A stretch of DNA of 64,000 nucleotides from NCBI GenBank assembly GCA_000720845.1, contig JODU01000015.1, positions 62,001-126,000 of the forward strand, in the 5' to 3' direction. This document shows, in pieces, positions 9,112-20,192 of the stretch. The notes under the pieces were generated by a model. It searched no databases, was not told where the DNA came from, and was given only the letters and a program-made list of their open reading frames with translations. The stretch is from Kitasatospora aureofaciens (GTDB lineage Bacteria; Actinomycetota; Actinomycetes; Streptomycetales; Streptomycetaceae). How positions within the stretch are numbered: the first letter of the stretch is position 1; each line of letters begins with the position of its first letter. Position numbers and translations under genes: made by a program.

Positions 9112-9486
9112 TCAGCGTCCCGCCGCCGCGCGCAGTCGGACGTCCGCGCGACGCTCGGCGTGGGCGTCGCCCGCCGCCTTCGCCTGTTCGAGCTTCCGCT
9201 CGGCGCGGTGGACGTCGATCTCGTCCGACAGCTCGGCGATCTCGGCCAGCAGCGACAGCTTGTTGTCGGCGAACGAGATGAAACCGCCGTGCACCGCGGC
9301 GACGACCGTCCCGCCGTCACTCGTACGAATGGTCACCGGGCCCGACTCCAGCACACCGAGCAGCGGCTGGTGACCGGGCATGACGCCGATGTCGCCGGAC
9401 GTGGTGCGCGCGACGACCAGGGTGGCCTCGCCGGACCAGACCTCTCGGTCGGCCGCGACCAGCGCGACGTGCAGCTCAGCAGCCAA
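9112..9486 (-). CDS. atpC: F1F0-ATP synthase subunit epsilon
   Basis: 124 residues starting with a TTG codon at 9486 behind GAGGAG. This start gives the conserved N-terminus MAAELHVALVAADREVW. The N-terminal beta-sandwich contains GDIGVMPGHQPLLGVL, and the C-terminus is a charged two-helix domain rich in Glu/Arg/Ala. Epsilon is part of the central rotor stalk and can inhibit ATP hydrolysis. It is the last gene of the operon, 131 bp after atpD. Confidence 0.95.
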   Translation of the reverse strand: MAAELHVALVAADREVWSGEATLVVARTTSGDIGVMPGHQPLLGVLESGPVTIRTSDGGTVVAAVHGGFISFADNKLSLLAEIAELSDEIDVHRAERKLEQAKAAGDAHAERRADVRLRAAAGR

Positions 9487-9617
9487 GGTGGCTCCTCGGG
9501 TCACCACCCGGCGGGAGAGCCGGGTGTTGGTTACAAGTCTAAGGGGCGTGCCGGAGGGGACGGGACGCGCCCGCCCCCTCCGGGTGGTGAACCGTGCGGC
9601 TCACCGCGAGCCGGGGC

Positions 9618-11053
<1,436 letters not shown>

Positions 11054-11054
<1 letters not shown>

Positions 11055-11971
11055 TAGTTGTCACTCCCCGCGTTCGCGTCGGCCAGGGCACTGGCGCCAC
11101 CGACGATCTCGCTGATTTCCTGGGTGATTTCGGCCTGGCGGGCCGCGTTGGCAAGACGGGAGAGCGTGTTGATCAGCTCGCCCGCGTTGTCGGTGGCCGA
11201 CTTCATCGCGCGCCGCGTCGCGGCGTGCTTGGAAGCGGCCGACTGCAGCAGCGCGTTGTAGATGCGGCTTTCGACGTAGCGAGGCAGCAGGGCGTCGAGG
11301 ACGTCCTCCGCCGACGGCTCGAAGTCGTACAGCGGAAGGATCTCGTCCTTCGCGCCCGACTCCGCGGCCACCTCTTCGAGACTCAGCGGCAGCAGCCGGG
11401 AGTCGACCGCCGTCTGCGTCATCATCGAGACGAACTCGGTGTAGACGATGTGGAGCTCGTCCACGCCGCCTTCCGCCGTGTCCTTCTCGATGGCCTCGAT
11501 GAGCGGCGCCGCGACCTTCTTGGCGTCCGCGTACGTCGGCTCGTCGGTGAAGCCCGCGAACGACTCCACGACCTTGCGCTCGCGGAAGTTGTAGTGGGCC
11601 AGACCGCGTCGGCCGACGATGTACGTGTCGACCTGGCGGCCCTCACGCTCGAGGCGCTCGGTCAGCTGCTCCGCCGCCTTGATGGCGTTGGAGTTGAAGG
11701 CGCCGGCCAGACCGCGGTCGCTCGTGAGGAGCAGGACCGCGGCACGGGCCGGGCTGTCCGCCTCCGTGGTGAGCGGGTGCTTCGTGTTCGACCCGGTGCC
11801 GACCGCCGTGACCGCGCGGGTGAGCTCCTGCGCGTACGGCGTGGAGGCCGCCACCTTGCGCTGCGCCTTGACGACGCGCGAGGCGGCGATCATCTCCATC
11901 GCCTTGGTGATCTTCTTGGTCGCGGTGACGGATCGGATGCGACGCTTGTAGACCCGGAGCTGGGCTCCCAT
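11054..11971 (-). CDS. atpG: F1F0-ATP synthase subunit gamma
   Basis: 305 residues. The N-terminal helix (GAQLRVYKRRIRSVTATKKITKAMEMIAASR) and the C-terminal helix (SATDNAGELINTLSRLANAARQAEITQEI) form the coiled-coil rotor shaft; the Rossmann-like middle contains LLTSDRGLAGAFN. It transmits rotation from the c-ring to the catalytic head. It lies 21 bp downstream of atpA. Confidence 0.98.
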
Positions 11972-11992
11972 GAGTCAGGTCCCTTCCTTACG

Positions 11993-13582
11993 TCACTTGG
12001 CGACGGACGGGGCGTCCTCGCCGAGCAGCTTGCCGTCCGAGGTCTCGAACTGCTTCTTGAACGCCGCGATCGCCTCGGCGACGGCCTGCAGGGTGTCGTC
12101 GGACATCTTGCCGCCCTCGCGGATGGAGGTCATGAGGCCCTGCTCCTGGCGGTGCAGGTACTCCAGCAGCTCCTTCTCGAAGCGGCGGATGTCGGCGACG
12201 GGCACCTCGTCCATCTTGCCGGTGGTGCCGGCCCAGACGGAGACGACCTGATCCTCGGTGGCCATCGGCTGGTACTGGTCCTGCTTCAGCAGCTCGACCA
12301 TGCGCTGACCGCGCTCCAGCTGCGACTTCGACGCGGCGTCCAGGTCGGAACCGAAGGCGGCGAACGCCTCCAGCTCACGGAACTGGGCGAGGTCCACGCG
12401 CAGTCGGCCGGAGACCTGCTTCATGGCCTTGTGCTGGGCCGAGCCACCGACGCGGGAGACCGAGATACCGACGTTCAGGGCCGGACGCTGACCGGCGTTG
12501 AACAGGTCGGACTCCAGGAAGCACTGGCCGTCGGTGATCGAGATGACGTTGGTCGGGATGAACGCCGACACGTCGTTGGCCTTGGTCTCGACGATCGGCA
12601 GACCGGTCATCGAACCCGCGCCCTCGGCGTCGGAGAGCTTCGCGCAGCGCTCCAGCAGACGGGAGTGCAGGTAGAAGACGTCACCCGGGTAGGCCTCGCG
12701 GCCCGGCGGGCGGCGCAGCAGCAGCGACACGGCGCGGTAGGCGTCGGCCTGCTTCGACAGGTCGTCGAAGATGATCAGGACGTGCTTGCCCTCGTACATC
12801 CACTGCTGGCCGATGGCCGAGCCGGTGTACGGCGCCAGGTACTTGTAGCCGGCCGGGTCGGACGCCGGGGCGGCCACGATGGTCGTGTACTCCAGCGCGC
12901 CGTTCTCCTCCAGCGCGCCGCGCACGGACGCGATGGTGGAGCCCTTCTGGCCGATGGCGACGTAGATGCAGCGGACCTGCTTGTTCGGGTCGCCGGTGCG
13001 CCAGTTGTCGCGCTGGTTGATGATCGTGTCGACGGCCAGGGCGGTCTTGCCGGTCTGGCGGTCGCCGATGATCAGCTGGCGCTGGCCGCGGCCGATCGGG
13101 GTCATGGCGTCGACGGCCTTGTAGCCCGTCTCCATCGGCTCGTGCACCGACTTGCGCTGCATGACCGTGGGGGCCTGCAGTTCGAGGGCGCGGCGACCGG
13201 AGGTCTCGATCTCGCCGAGGCCGTCGATCGGGTTGCCGAGGGGGTCGACGACGCGGCCGAGGTAGCCCTCGCCGACGGCCACGGAGAGGACCTCACCGGT
13301 ACGCGAGACCGGCTGCCCCTCCTCGATGCCGCTGAACTCACCGAGGACGACGCAACCGATCTCGCGCTCCTCGAGGTTGAGGGCGAGGCCGAGGGTGCCG
13401 TCCTCGAACTTCAGCAGTTCGTTGGCCATGGCCGAGGGCAGGCCCTCGACCTTCGCGATGCCGTCGCCGGCAAGGGTGACCGTACCGACCTCCTCGCGCG
13501 AGGCCGCGTCCGGCTTGTACGACTGGACGAAGTTCTCCAGTGCGTCCCGGATCTCCTCCGGCCGGATCGTGAGCTCCGCCAT
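11993..13582 (-). CDS. atpA: F1F0-ATP synthase subunit alpha
   Basis: 529 residues from ATG at 13582 (MAELTIRPEEIRDAL); an earlier in-frame ATG lacks a ribosome site and family similarity. Non-catalytic nucleotide site GDRQTGKTALAVDTI, Walker B HVLIIFDDLSKQ, and the arginine-finger region VGISVSRVGGSAQ are present. Alpha alternates with beta in the F1 hexamer. The 173-bp gap to atpH is the largest inside the operon apart from atpI-atpB; it contains short TACTGCT repeats near 13705-13735. Confidence 0.98.
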   Translation of the reverse strand: MAELTIRPEEIRDALENFVQSYKPDAASREEVGTVTLAGDGIAKVEGLPSAMANELLKFEDGTLGLALNLEEREIGCVVLGEFSGIEEGQPVSRTGEVLSVAVGEGYLGRVVDPLGNPIDGLGEIETSGRRALELQAPTVMQRKSVHEPMETGYKAVDAMTPIGRGQRQLIIGDRQTGKTALAVDTIINQRDNWRTGDPNKQVRCIYVAIGQKGSTIASVRGALEENGALEYTTIVAAPASDPAGYKYLAPYTGSAIGQQWMYEGKHVLIIFDDLSKQADAYRAVSLLLRRPPGREAYPGDVFYLHSRLLERCAKLSDAEGAGSMTGLPIVETKANDVSAFIPTNVISITDGQCFLESDLFNAGQRPALNVGISVSRVGGSAQHKAMKQVSGRLRVDLAQFRELEAFAAFGSDLDAASKSQLERGQRMVELLKQDQYQPMATEDQVVSVWAGTTGKMDEVPVADIRRFEKELLEYLHRQEQGLMTSIREGGKMSDDTLQAVAEAIAAFKKQFETSDGKLLGEDAPSVAK

Positions 13583-13755
13583 CTGAGTTCCCTGCTCTCC
13601 TTGTTGGGCCCGAAGTTTCACTTGGGGGTATTCCACGAGTCGGGACTCCCCCCAATGAGAGGTGAATCCTCTGCACGGCCCAACCAGGGCCGTCGTAAGT
13701 ACGTACTGCTACTGCTCTGTTACTGCTCTTGCTGTGCTGTTGTCGCGCGGGAGCG

Positions 13756-14580
13756 TCAGCTCGCCAGCCGGCGGCCGGCGTCCTCCAGGCGGTCCGCGAT
13801 GGAGCCGTTGATGACCTCGTCACCGACCTGCACCCGGATTCCGCCGAGGACCTCGGGGTCCACGTCGAGGTTCAGGTGCATCGGACGGCCGTAGACCTTC
13901 GCGAGGGCCGCGCCGAGGCGCTGCTTCTGCGCGTCGCTCAGCGGCACCGCCGAGGTGACCACGGCGACCATCCGGTCCCGCCGGTCGGCGGCGAGCTTGG
14001 ACAGGGACTCGAGTCCCGACTCCAGGCTACGTCCACGGGGCACGGTGACAAGGCGCGTCACCAGACGCTCGGTGGTCGGCTCCGCACGGCCGCCGAGCAG
14101 GCTGCGCAGCAGCTCGCTCTTGGCCGCGGTGGTGGCCGACCGGCTGGTGAGCGCGGCCCGCAGCTCGGTGCTGGAGGAGACGATCCGGCCGAACCGGAAC
14201 AGCTCGTCCTCGACGTTGTCCAGCCGGCCACGGTTCTGGGCGGCGGTGAGGTCGGCGGTGCTCGCCAGCTCCTCCAGCGCGTCCACCAGGTCGCGGGACT
14301 GCGACCAGCGGCTGCGCACCATGCCGGCCACCAGGTCGACGGCCGGGCCGCTGACCTGGGTGCCGAGGAGACGCTGGGCGAGCTCGGCCTTGGCCTCGCC
14401 GGCCTGCGCCGGGTCGGTGAGGACCCGGCGCAGCGACACCTCGCGGTGCAGCAGCGCCGTGACGGCGGCCAGCTCGTCGGCGAGCGAACCGGCGTCCACG
14501 GACGTGGCGTCCGTCAGCGCGTCGAGCCGCTCACGCGCGGCGGCCAGAGCCTCGCGGCTCGCTCCGTGCATCCCACTCAT
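13756..14580 (-). CDS. atpH: F1F0-ATP synthase subunit delta
   Basis: 274 residues if the ATG at 14580 is used; this codon overlaps the atpF stop as ATGA and has AGAGG ahead. An in-frame ATG at 14571 (MHGASREAL) gives 271 residues and may be the true start. The C-terminal half has the OSCP/delta signature VVTSAVPLSDAQKQRL and LDVDPEVLGGIRVQVGDEVINGSI. Actinobacterial delta is longer than the E. coli protein (177) because of an extra N-terminal helical region. It joins F1 to the peripheral stalk. Confidence 0.95.
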   Translation of the reverse strand: MSGMHGASREALAAARERLDALTDATSVDAGSLADELAAVTALLHREVSLRRVLTDPAQAGEAKAELAQRLLGTQVSGPAVDLVAGMVRSRWSQSRDLVDALEELASTADLTAAQNRGRLDNVEDELFRFGRIVSSSTELRAALTSRSATTAAKSELLRSLLGGRAEPTTERLVTRLVTVPRGRSLESGLESLSKLAADRRDRMVAVVTSAVPLSDAQKQRLGAALAKVYGRPMHLNLDVDPEVLGGIRVQVGDEVINGSIADRLEDAGRRLAS

Positions 14581-15137
14581 CGGGTTGCCTCTGCCGTCGT
14601 CGCCTTGTCGTCCAGCTCGTCCAGGAAGCGGTCGATGACGCGGCTCTGGCGGGCGTGGTCCTCCAGGGACTCGCCGACGAGCTTGCCGGCCAGCTCGGTG
14701 GCCAGCTTGCCGACGTCCTGGCGCAGCGCGGACGCGGCGGCCTTGCGGTCGGCCTGGATCTGGGCGTGACCGGCGGCGATGATCTCCTCACGCTGCCGCT
14801 GGCCTTCCGCGCGCATCTCGGCGATGAGCGTGGCGCCCTGCTCCTGCGCCTCCTGACGCAGGCGCGCGGCCTCGTGCCGGGCCTCCGCGAGCTGTGCCTT
14901 GTACTGCTCGAGGACGCTCTGGGCCTCGGTCTGCGCGGCCTCGGCCTTCTCGATACCGCCCTCGATGGCCTCGCGGCGCTCTTCCAGAACCTTGTTGATG
15001 TTCGGGAGGAGCTTCTTGGCGAGGAAGCCGAAGACGATGACGAAGGCGATCAGGCCGATGACGAGCTCCGGCCACGGCGGGATGAGGGGGTTCTCCTTCT
15101 CACCCTCAGCCGCCAGGAAAACCAGGGCGGAAGTCAC
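14577..15137 (-). CDS. atpF: F1F0-ATP synthase subunit b
   Basis: 186 residues from GTG at 15137. After a short N-terminus, one TM helix (PELVIGLIAFVIVFGFLAKKLLP) leads into a long polar alpha-helix with heptad character (KAEAAQTEAQSVLEQYKAQL and onward). This helix dimerises as the peripheral stator stalk. It ends in the ATGA overlap with atpH. Confidence 0.96.
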   Translation of the reverse strand: MTSALVFLAAEGEKENPLIPPWPELVIGLIAFVIVFGFLAKKLLPNINKVLEERREAIEGGIEKAEAAQTEAQSVLEQYKAQLAEARHEAARLRQEAQEQGATLIAEMRAEGQRQREEIIAAGHAQIQADRKAAASALRQDVGKLATELAGKLVGESLEDHARQSRVIDRFLDELDDKATTAEATR

Positions 15138-15179
15138 ATCAATGCCTTTCGTCGAAAGGGTCGGTCGTCAGTCTTCGTC

Positions 15180-15404
15180 TTAGTAGACGAAGGGCATGAC
15201 GAGACCGATGAGGGCGAGCGCCTCACAGAAGGCGAAGCCGAGGATCTGGTTGGCGCGGATCAGGCCGGCCGCCTCGGGCTGGCGGGCGAGGGCCTGGGTG
15301 CCGTTGCCGAAGATGATGCCGACGCCGACGCCGGGGCCAATGGCGGCAAGGCCGTAACCAACGGAGCTGAGCGAGCCATCGACGGCAGCAAGGGTCTGGG
15401 ACAT
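15180..15404 (-). CDS. atpE: F1F0-ATP synthase subunit c (proteolipid)
   Basis: 74 residues, two TM helices joined by the polar loop ARQPE. The proton-binding carboxylate is Glu61 in GFAFCEALALIGLV. Gly-rich helix 1 (GYGLAAIGPGVGVGIIFGNG) is diagnostic. The strong AAAAGGAAG ribosome site fits the need for many copies in the ring. Confidence 0.97.
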   Translation of the reverse strand: MSQTLAAVDGSLSSVGYGLAAIGPGVGVGIIFGNGTQALARQPEAAGLIRANQILGFAFCEALALIGLVMPFVY

Positions 15405-15479
15405 GCCAGTTCTTCCTTTTCTTTACGGACCGGTGGGGGTTGGCCACCGGACGGCTGGGGTGTGAGGCCGGGCGGGGAC

Positions 15480-16304
15480 TCAGTGGTTCTCGGCGAGCGC
15501 GCCCTGGATGTAGGTGCAGGTCAGCAGCACGAACACGTACGCCTGCACGGCCTGGATGAAGAGCTCGAAGGCCGTCATGATGAGCGTCATCACGAACGAG
15601 ACGCCCGCGTAGGCGAATCCGATGCCGTTCAGCAGGTACCAGCTGGCGATCGTGAAGAGCAGCAGCAGCGTGTGGCCGGCGAACATGTTGGCGAAGAGCC
15701 GGACGGCGTGCGTGAAGGGGCGGACCAGCAGGTTCGAGAAGAACTCGATGGTCATCGACAGGGGCAGCACCGCACCGAGGGACTTGTCGTAGCCGGTGAC
15801 GTTCTTGAAGAAGCCGACGAAGCCGTGGCGCTTGAAGGTGAGCGACACCCACACGATGTAGACGATCAGGGCCAGGACCATCGGGTAGGCGATGATCGAG
15901 GTGACCGGGAACTGGGCGACCGGGATGATCGACCAGAGGTTCATCATCCAGACGAAGAAGAAGAGCGTCACGACGAGCGGGACGTACTTCTCGCCTTCCT
16001 TCTTGCCGATCGTCTCGTAGACCACGCCGCGGCGGATGAAGTCGTAGCCGGCCTCGGCGACCATCTGGAGCTTGCCCGGGACAACCTTCGGCTTGTTGAA
16101 GGCGGCCCAGAAGAAGCCCACGATGATGAGCGAGCCGAGGAGAGCCAGCAGCATCGGCTTGTTGAAGTACATGCCGTTGCCGTCTGCGTTGCCCCAGAGC
16201 GGCTCGAAGAGGAACGAGTGCAGGCCGGGAGCCGGGAAACCACATCCGTCGAAGATGTGGCAGTCGGTCTCGAAGGCGAGCACCTGCGTCGGGTCAGCAC
16301 TCAC
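15480..16304 (-). CDS. atpB: F1F0-ATP synthase subunit a
   Basis: 274 residues from GTG at 16304 behind GAAGGAG. Five to six TM helices; the essential Arg lies in PFTHAVRLFANMFAGH, and the late TM contains the half-channel residues of AFELFIQAVQAYVFVLLTCTYI. It conducts protons to and from subunit c. It is separated from atpI by 225 bp that contains a 10-bp stem-loop (16414-16457). Confidence 0.97.
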   Translation of the reverse strand: MSADPTQVLAFETDCHIFDGCGFPAPGLHSFLFEPLWGNADGNGMYFNKPMLLALLGSLIIVGFFWAAFNKPKVVPGKLQMVAEAGYDFIRRGVVYETIGKKEGEKYVPLVVTLFFFVWMMNLWSIIPVAQFPVTSIIAYPMVLALIVYIVWVSLTFKRHGFVGFFKNVTGYDKSLGAVLPLSMTIEFFSNLLVRPFTHAVRLFANMFAGHTLLLLFTIASWYLLNGIGFAYAGVSFVMTLIMTAFELFIQAVQAYVFVLLTCTYIQGALAENH

Positions 16305-16413
16305 CGCGGGCTCCTTCAGCGTGGCGCATGGATACGGCAACCTCGTTGTGTCGGCGCGGCGCGGGGCCGCTGTTCGGCACGGGACTGGTGTTACGGATGT
16401 GGGGGCGGCTGTG

Positions 16414-16457
16414 GGGCATCTCGCCTCGCGATTCAGCAGGCGTCAGCCGAGATGCCC
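16414..16457 (-). repeat. 10-bp stem-loop between atpI and atpB
   Basis: GGGCATCTCG (16414-16423) and CGAGATGCCC (16448-16457) pair perfectly around a 24-nt loop in the atpI-atpB gap. It could be an attenuator or an mRNA-processing/stability element that lowers atpI relative to the synthase genes. The structure is seen; the role is inferred. Confidence 0.5.
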
Positions 16458-16529
16458 GCGCCCGCGATGCCGCAGTTGGCACCGGACGATAGCAGGACTT
16501 CACATGCCTCTTTATCCCGGCCCTACCCC

Positions 16530-16964
16530 TCACGACGAGTGGCCCGTCTTTTCGGGCTTTTCGCCCTTCGGATCGGGTTCGACGTAGAGGATCTTGGCCT
16601 TCATGTGCGCCCGCGTCTGCGCGGCGATCCACGCGAGCGTGACGGCGACCAAAGTGATCGCGAAGGACCGGGGGTTGAACAGCGTCGTGTTCTTGAACGC
16701 GGCGAGGAAGACGAACAGCAGCAGGATCTGTGCCGCGTAGAGCATCAGGCCCATCGCCTGGAAAAGGTGCGGAAGCGATTTGGCGGTGCGCTGCAGGACG
16801 TAGAGGCCGATCCCCATGAAGAGCATCGCCACCACGGTCGCGACGACGGCTCCGACCGCGCCCTTGCCACCGGCGACCACGGCGCTGACGACGGCGGCTA
16901 CAGCGCCGACGGCAGCCGTGGGCACGGCAGCCTGAAGCAGGATCCGGACGTCATTGGACGGCAT
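16530..16964 (-). CDS. atpI: AtpI-like membrane protein, first gene of atp operon
   Basis: 144 residues from ATG at 16964 with GGAG ahead. Four TM segments (VPTAAVGAVAAVVSAVVAGG, AVVATVVAMLFMGIGLYVL, LMLYAAQILLLFVFLAAF, SFAITLVAVTLAWIAAQ) and a charged tail ending EKPEKTGHSS. By position it is the AtpI/Atp1-type accessory protein thought to help c-ring assembly or Mg2+ supply. Sequence conservation is low, so the name rests on operon position and topology. Confidence 0.85.
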   Translation of the reverse strand: MPSNDVRILLQAAVPTAAVGAVAAVVSAVVAGGKGAVGAVVATVVAMLFMGIGLYVLQRTAKSLPHLFQAMGLMLYAAQILLLFVFLAAFKNTTLFNPRSFAITLVAVTLAWIAAQTRAHMKAKILYVEPDPKGEKPEKTGHSS

Positions 16965-17093
16965 GGCGGCAACTCCGCTTTCAACACACAGGGGGCAGGT
17001 GTCGTCATGGACGAGCGTAGCCCCGGGTCGGACGGTGTCCGCACGTTCAAGAGACCGTCGCACTACGGTCCTTGGGCTCTACCCCGGGAATAC

Positions 17094-17111
17094 TCGTGAA
17101 CCGTATCACAA
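17094..17111. promoter_or_regulatory. Rex-like operator upstream of the atp operon
   Basis: On the minus strand the site reads TTGTGATACGGTTCACGA. It matches 12 of 14 specified positions of the Rex consensus TTGTGAA-N4-TTCACAA. It lies 130 bp before atpI. Rex senses the NADH/NAD+ ratio, and the atp operon is a reported Rex target in S. coelicolor, so placement and motif agree. Confidence 0.7.
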
Positions 17112-17235
17112 ACTATTTGATGAGGTCTTTACCTGTGGGTGTGCTTGCTGTCACACGTGAGAGTGACAGTGCGCGTTTGTGCAATTACTGGACCCACTTG
17201 TCTGGTAATGCGGGGTTTCATCCCGCTCACCCTTC

Positions 17236-18540
17236 TCACCTCGCCCGCGTACGGGGCCCGACGGCGGTCGCCCCGTTGACGCCCGAGACGCCGACGGCGA
17301 CGCGGACCCGCTCGTCGTCCTCGTCCCCGTCCGCCGCCACCGCGGCGTCGCCCTCGGCCGGGGTGGCGGTGGCCGCCCGGCGGCGCCGGTAGCGCGGCGG
17401 CACGAAGGCCTCGGCCCAGCGGGGGGCGCGCGGCGTGAAGCGCGGCAGCAGGAGCAGGACCAGGCCGATCGCGCTGAGGAAGACGACGCCCAGCACGATC
17501 CACATCGACGCCGCGTTCACCGAGTAGGCGAGCGCGCCGAACGCGATCAGCGCCGAGAAGAAGTACATGATCAGCACCGCGCGGCTGTGCGAGTGGCCGA
17601 TCTCCAGCAGGCGGTGGTGCAGGTGCCCCCGGTCCGCGGCGAACGGCGACTGGCCGCGCCAGGTGCGGCGCACGATCGCCAGGATCAGGTCGGCGGCGGG
17701 GATGGCGATGATGGTCAGCGGCATCAGCAGCGGGATGTAGACCGGCACCATCTGGTGCACGGTGTTGCGCTCGGAGCCGCCGAAGAGGCTGTCCGGGTCC
17801 ACCTGACCCGTGATGGAGATCGCGCTCGCCGCCAGGACCAGGCCGATCAGCATCGAGCCCGAGTCGCCCATGAAGATGCGCGCGGGATGGATGTTGTGCG
17901 GCAGGAAGCCCAGGCACATGCCCATCAGGATGGCCGCGAACAGCGAGGCGGGCGCCGCGGCCTCGATGCCGTACGAGTACCAGATCCGGTAGGCGTACAT
18001 GAAGAACGCCGCCGCCGCGATGCACACCACGCCGGCCGCGAGACCGTCGAGGCCGTCCACGAAGTTGACCGCGTTGATGGTCACGACGACCAGCGCCACC
18101 GTCAGGAGGGTGCCCTGCCACTGGGTCAGCGCGACCGTGCCCACGGTCGGGATGGGGAGCCACAGGATCGTCAGTCCCTGGACCACCATCACACCGGCGG
18201 CGATCATCTGACTGCCCAGCTTGATCAGGGCGTCGATCTCGAACTTGTCGTCCAGGACACCGATCAGCCAGATCAGGGCGGCACCGGAGAGCAGTGCCCG
18301 CGGTTCGTTGGACTTCTCGAAGACCTGGTGCAGATTGGTCAGGTGGTCGGCGACCAGCAGACCCGCGCACAGCCCGAAGAACATGGCGATACCGCCGAGC
18401 CGCGGAGTGGGTTCCCGGTGCACGTCACGTGCCCGGATCTCCGGCATCGCTCCCGCCACGATCGCGAACTTCCGTACCGGCCCGGTCAGCAGATACGTCA
18501 CCGCGGCCGTGACGCAGAGCGTCAGCAGGTATTCACGCAC
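17236..18540 (-). CDS. WecA/TagO-type undecaprenyl-phosphate GlcNAc-1-phosphate transferase
   Basis: 434 residues from GTG at 18540 (GGGGAAG just upstream; GTG at 18552 would add four residues). About eleven TM helices. Family motifs: PTPRLGG, LDDKFEID, NFVDGLDGLAAG, HPARIFMGDSGSMLIG, and the His-rich DRGHLHHRLLEIGHS loop. It moves a sugar-1-phosphate from a UDP-sugar to the polyprenyl carrier, starting cell-wall glycopolymer synthesis. The last 50 residues are an acidic, low-complexity cytoplasmic tail. Its place ahead of atpI is conserved in actinobacteria (compare Rv1302). Confidence 0.92.
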   Translation of the reverse strand: MREYLLTLCVTAAVTYLLTGPVRKFAIVAGAMPEIRARDVHREPTPRLGGIAMFFGLCAGLLVADHLTNLHQVFEKSNEPRALLSGAALIWLIGVLDDKFEIDALIKLGSQMIAAGVMVVQGLTILWLPIPTVGTVALTQWQGTLLTVALVVVTINAVNFVDGLDGLAAGVVCIAAAAFFMYAYRIWYSYGIEAAAPASLFAAILMGMCLGFLPHNIHPARIFMGDSGSMLIGLVLAASAISITGQVDPDSLFGGSERNTVHQMVPVYIPLLMPLTIIAIPAADLILAIVRRTWRGQSPFAADRGHLHHRLLEIGHSHSRAVLIMYFFSALIAFGALAYSVNAASMWIVLGVVFLSAIGLVLLLLPRFTPRAPRWAEAFVPPRYRRRRAATATPAEGDAAVAADGDEDDERVRVAVGVSGVNGATAVGPRTRAR

Positions 18541-18670
18541 GGGCTTCCCCACAGGTCTCGCTGGCCATTCCCGGCCTCACAGCCTAGCGATGCAGGCATA
18601 TGGATGAGGACTTCCGGGTAGCGACGATGGTTGCACGTGTGGCTGTGCACCCGTGTGCGCCTACCCTGCC

Positions 18671-19927
<1,257 letters not shown>

Positions 19928-19973
19928 GGTGCGCTCCGGGCATGCGTCGACGGTGACGTACGACCAATGTAGG

Positions 19974-20036
19974 CCCGCAAGCCCCACCCCGCCTCACGCC
20001 CGCGCCGGAACCCCCGTCAGCGCCGTCACCACGGGG
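19974..20036. repeat. 63-bp direct repeat, copy 1 (intergenic)
   Basis: This stretch matches 20130-20192 with a single mismatch. Copy 2 contains the 3' end and stop of the phosphatase-like gene; copy 1 is a detached duplicate in the gap before glyA. The period is 156 bp. Confidence 0.9.
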
Positions 20037-20129
20037 ACCCGTCCCCGACGCGCCCCTCGCACCACTCGGCCCCGGCCGGCCTCCCGGCCTTCGCGACGCT
20101 GCGGCGGACTCCGTCCACCGACTCACCGC

Positions 20130-20192
20130 CCCGCAAGCCCCACCCCGCCTCACGCCCGCGCGGGAACCCCCGTCAGCGCCGTCACCACGGGG
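20130..20192. repeat. 63-bp direct repeat, copy 2 (phosphatase 3' end)
   Basis: Second copy of the repeat at 19974-20036, covering the last 14 codons and the stop (20150-20152) of the phosphatase-like gene plus 20 bp beyond. It indicates a local tandem duplication followed by divergence of the intervening sequence. Confidence 0.9.

Noticed and set aside
11225..13894. An 889-codon plus-strand frame across the atp genes
   Set aside because: Antisense to atpG, atpA and atpH, all intact. Long empty frames are expected opposite biased Streptomyces genes.
14655..17099. An 814-codon plus-strand frame
   Set aside because: Antisense to atpF, atpE, atpB and atpI; no family motif or ribosome site.
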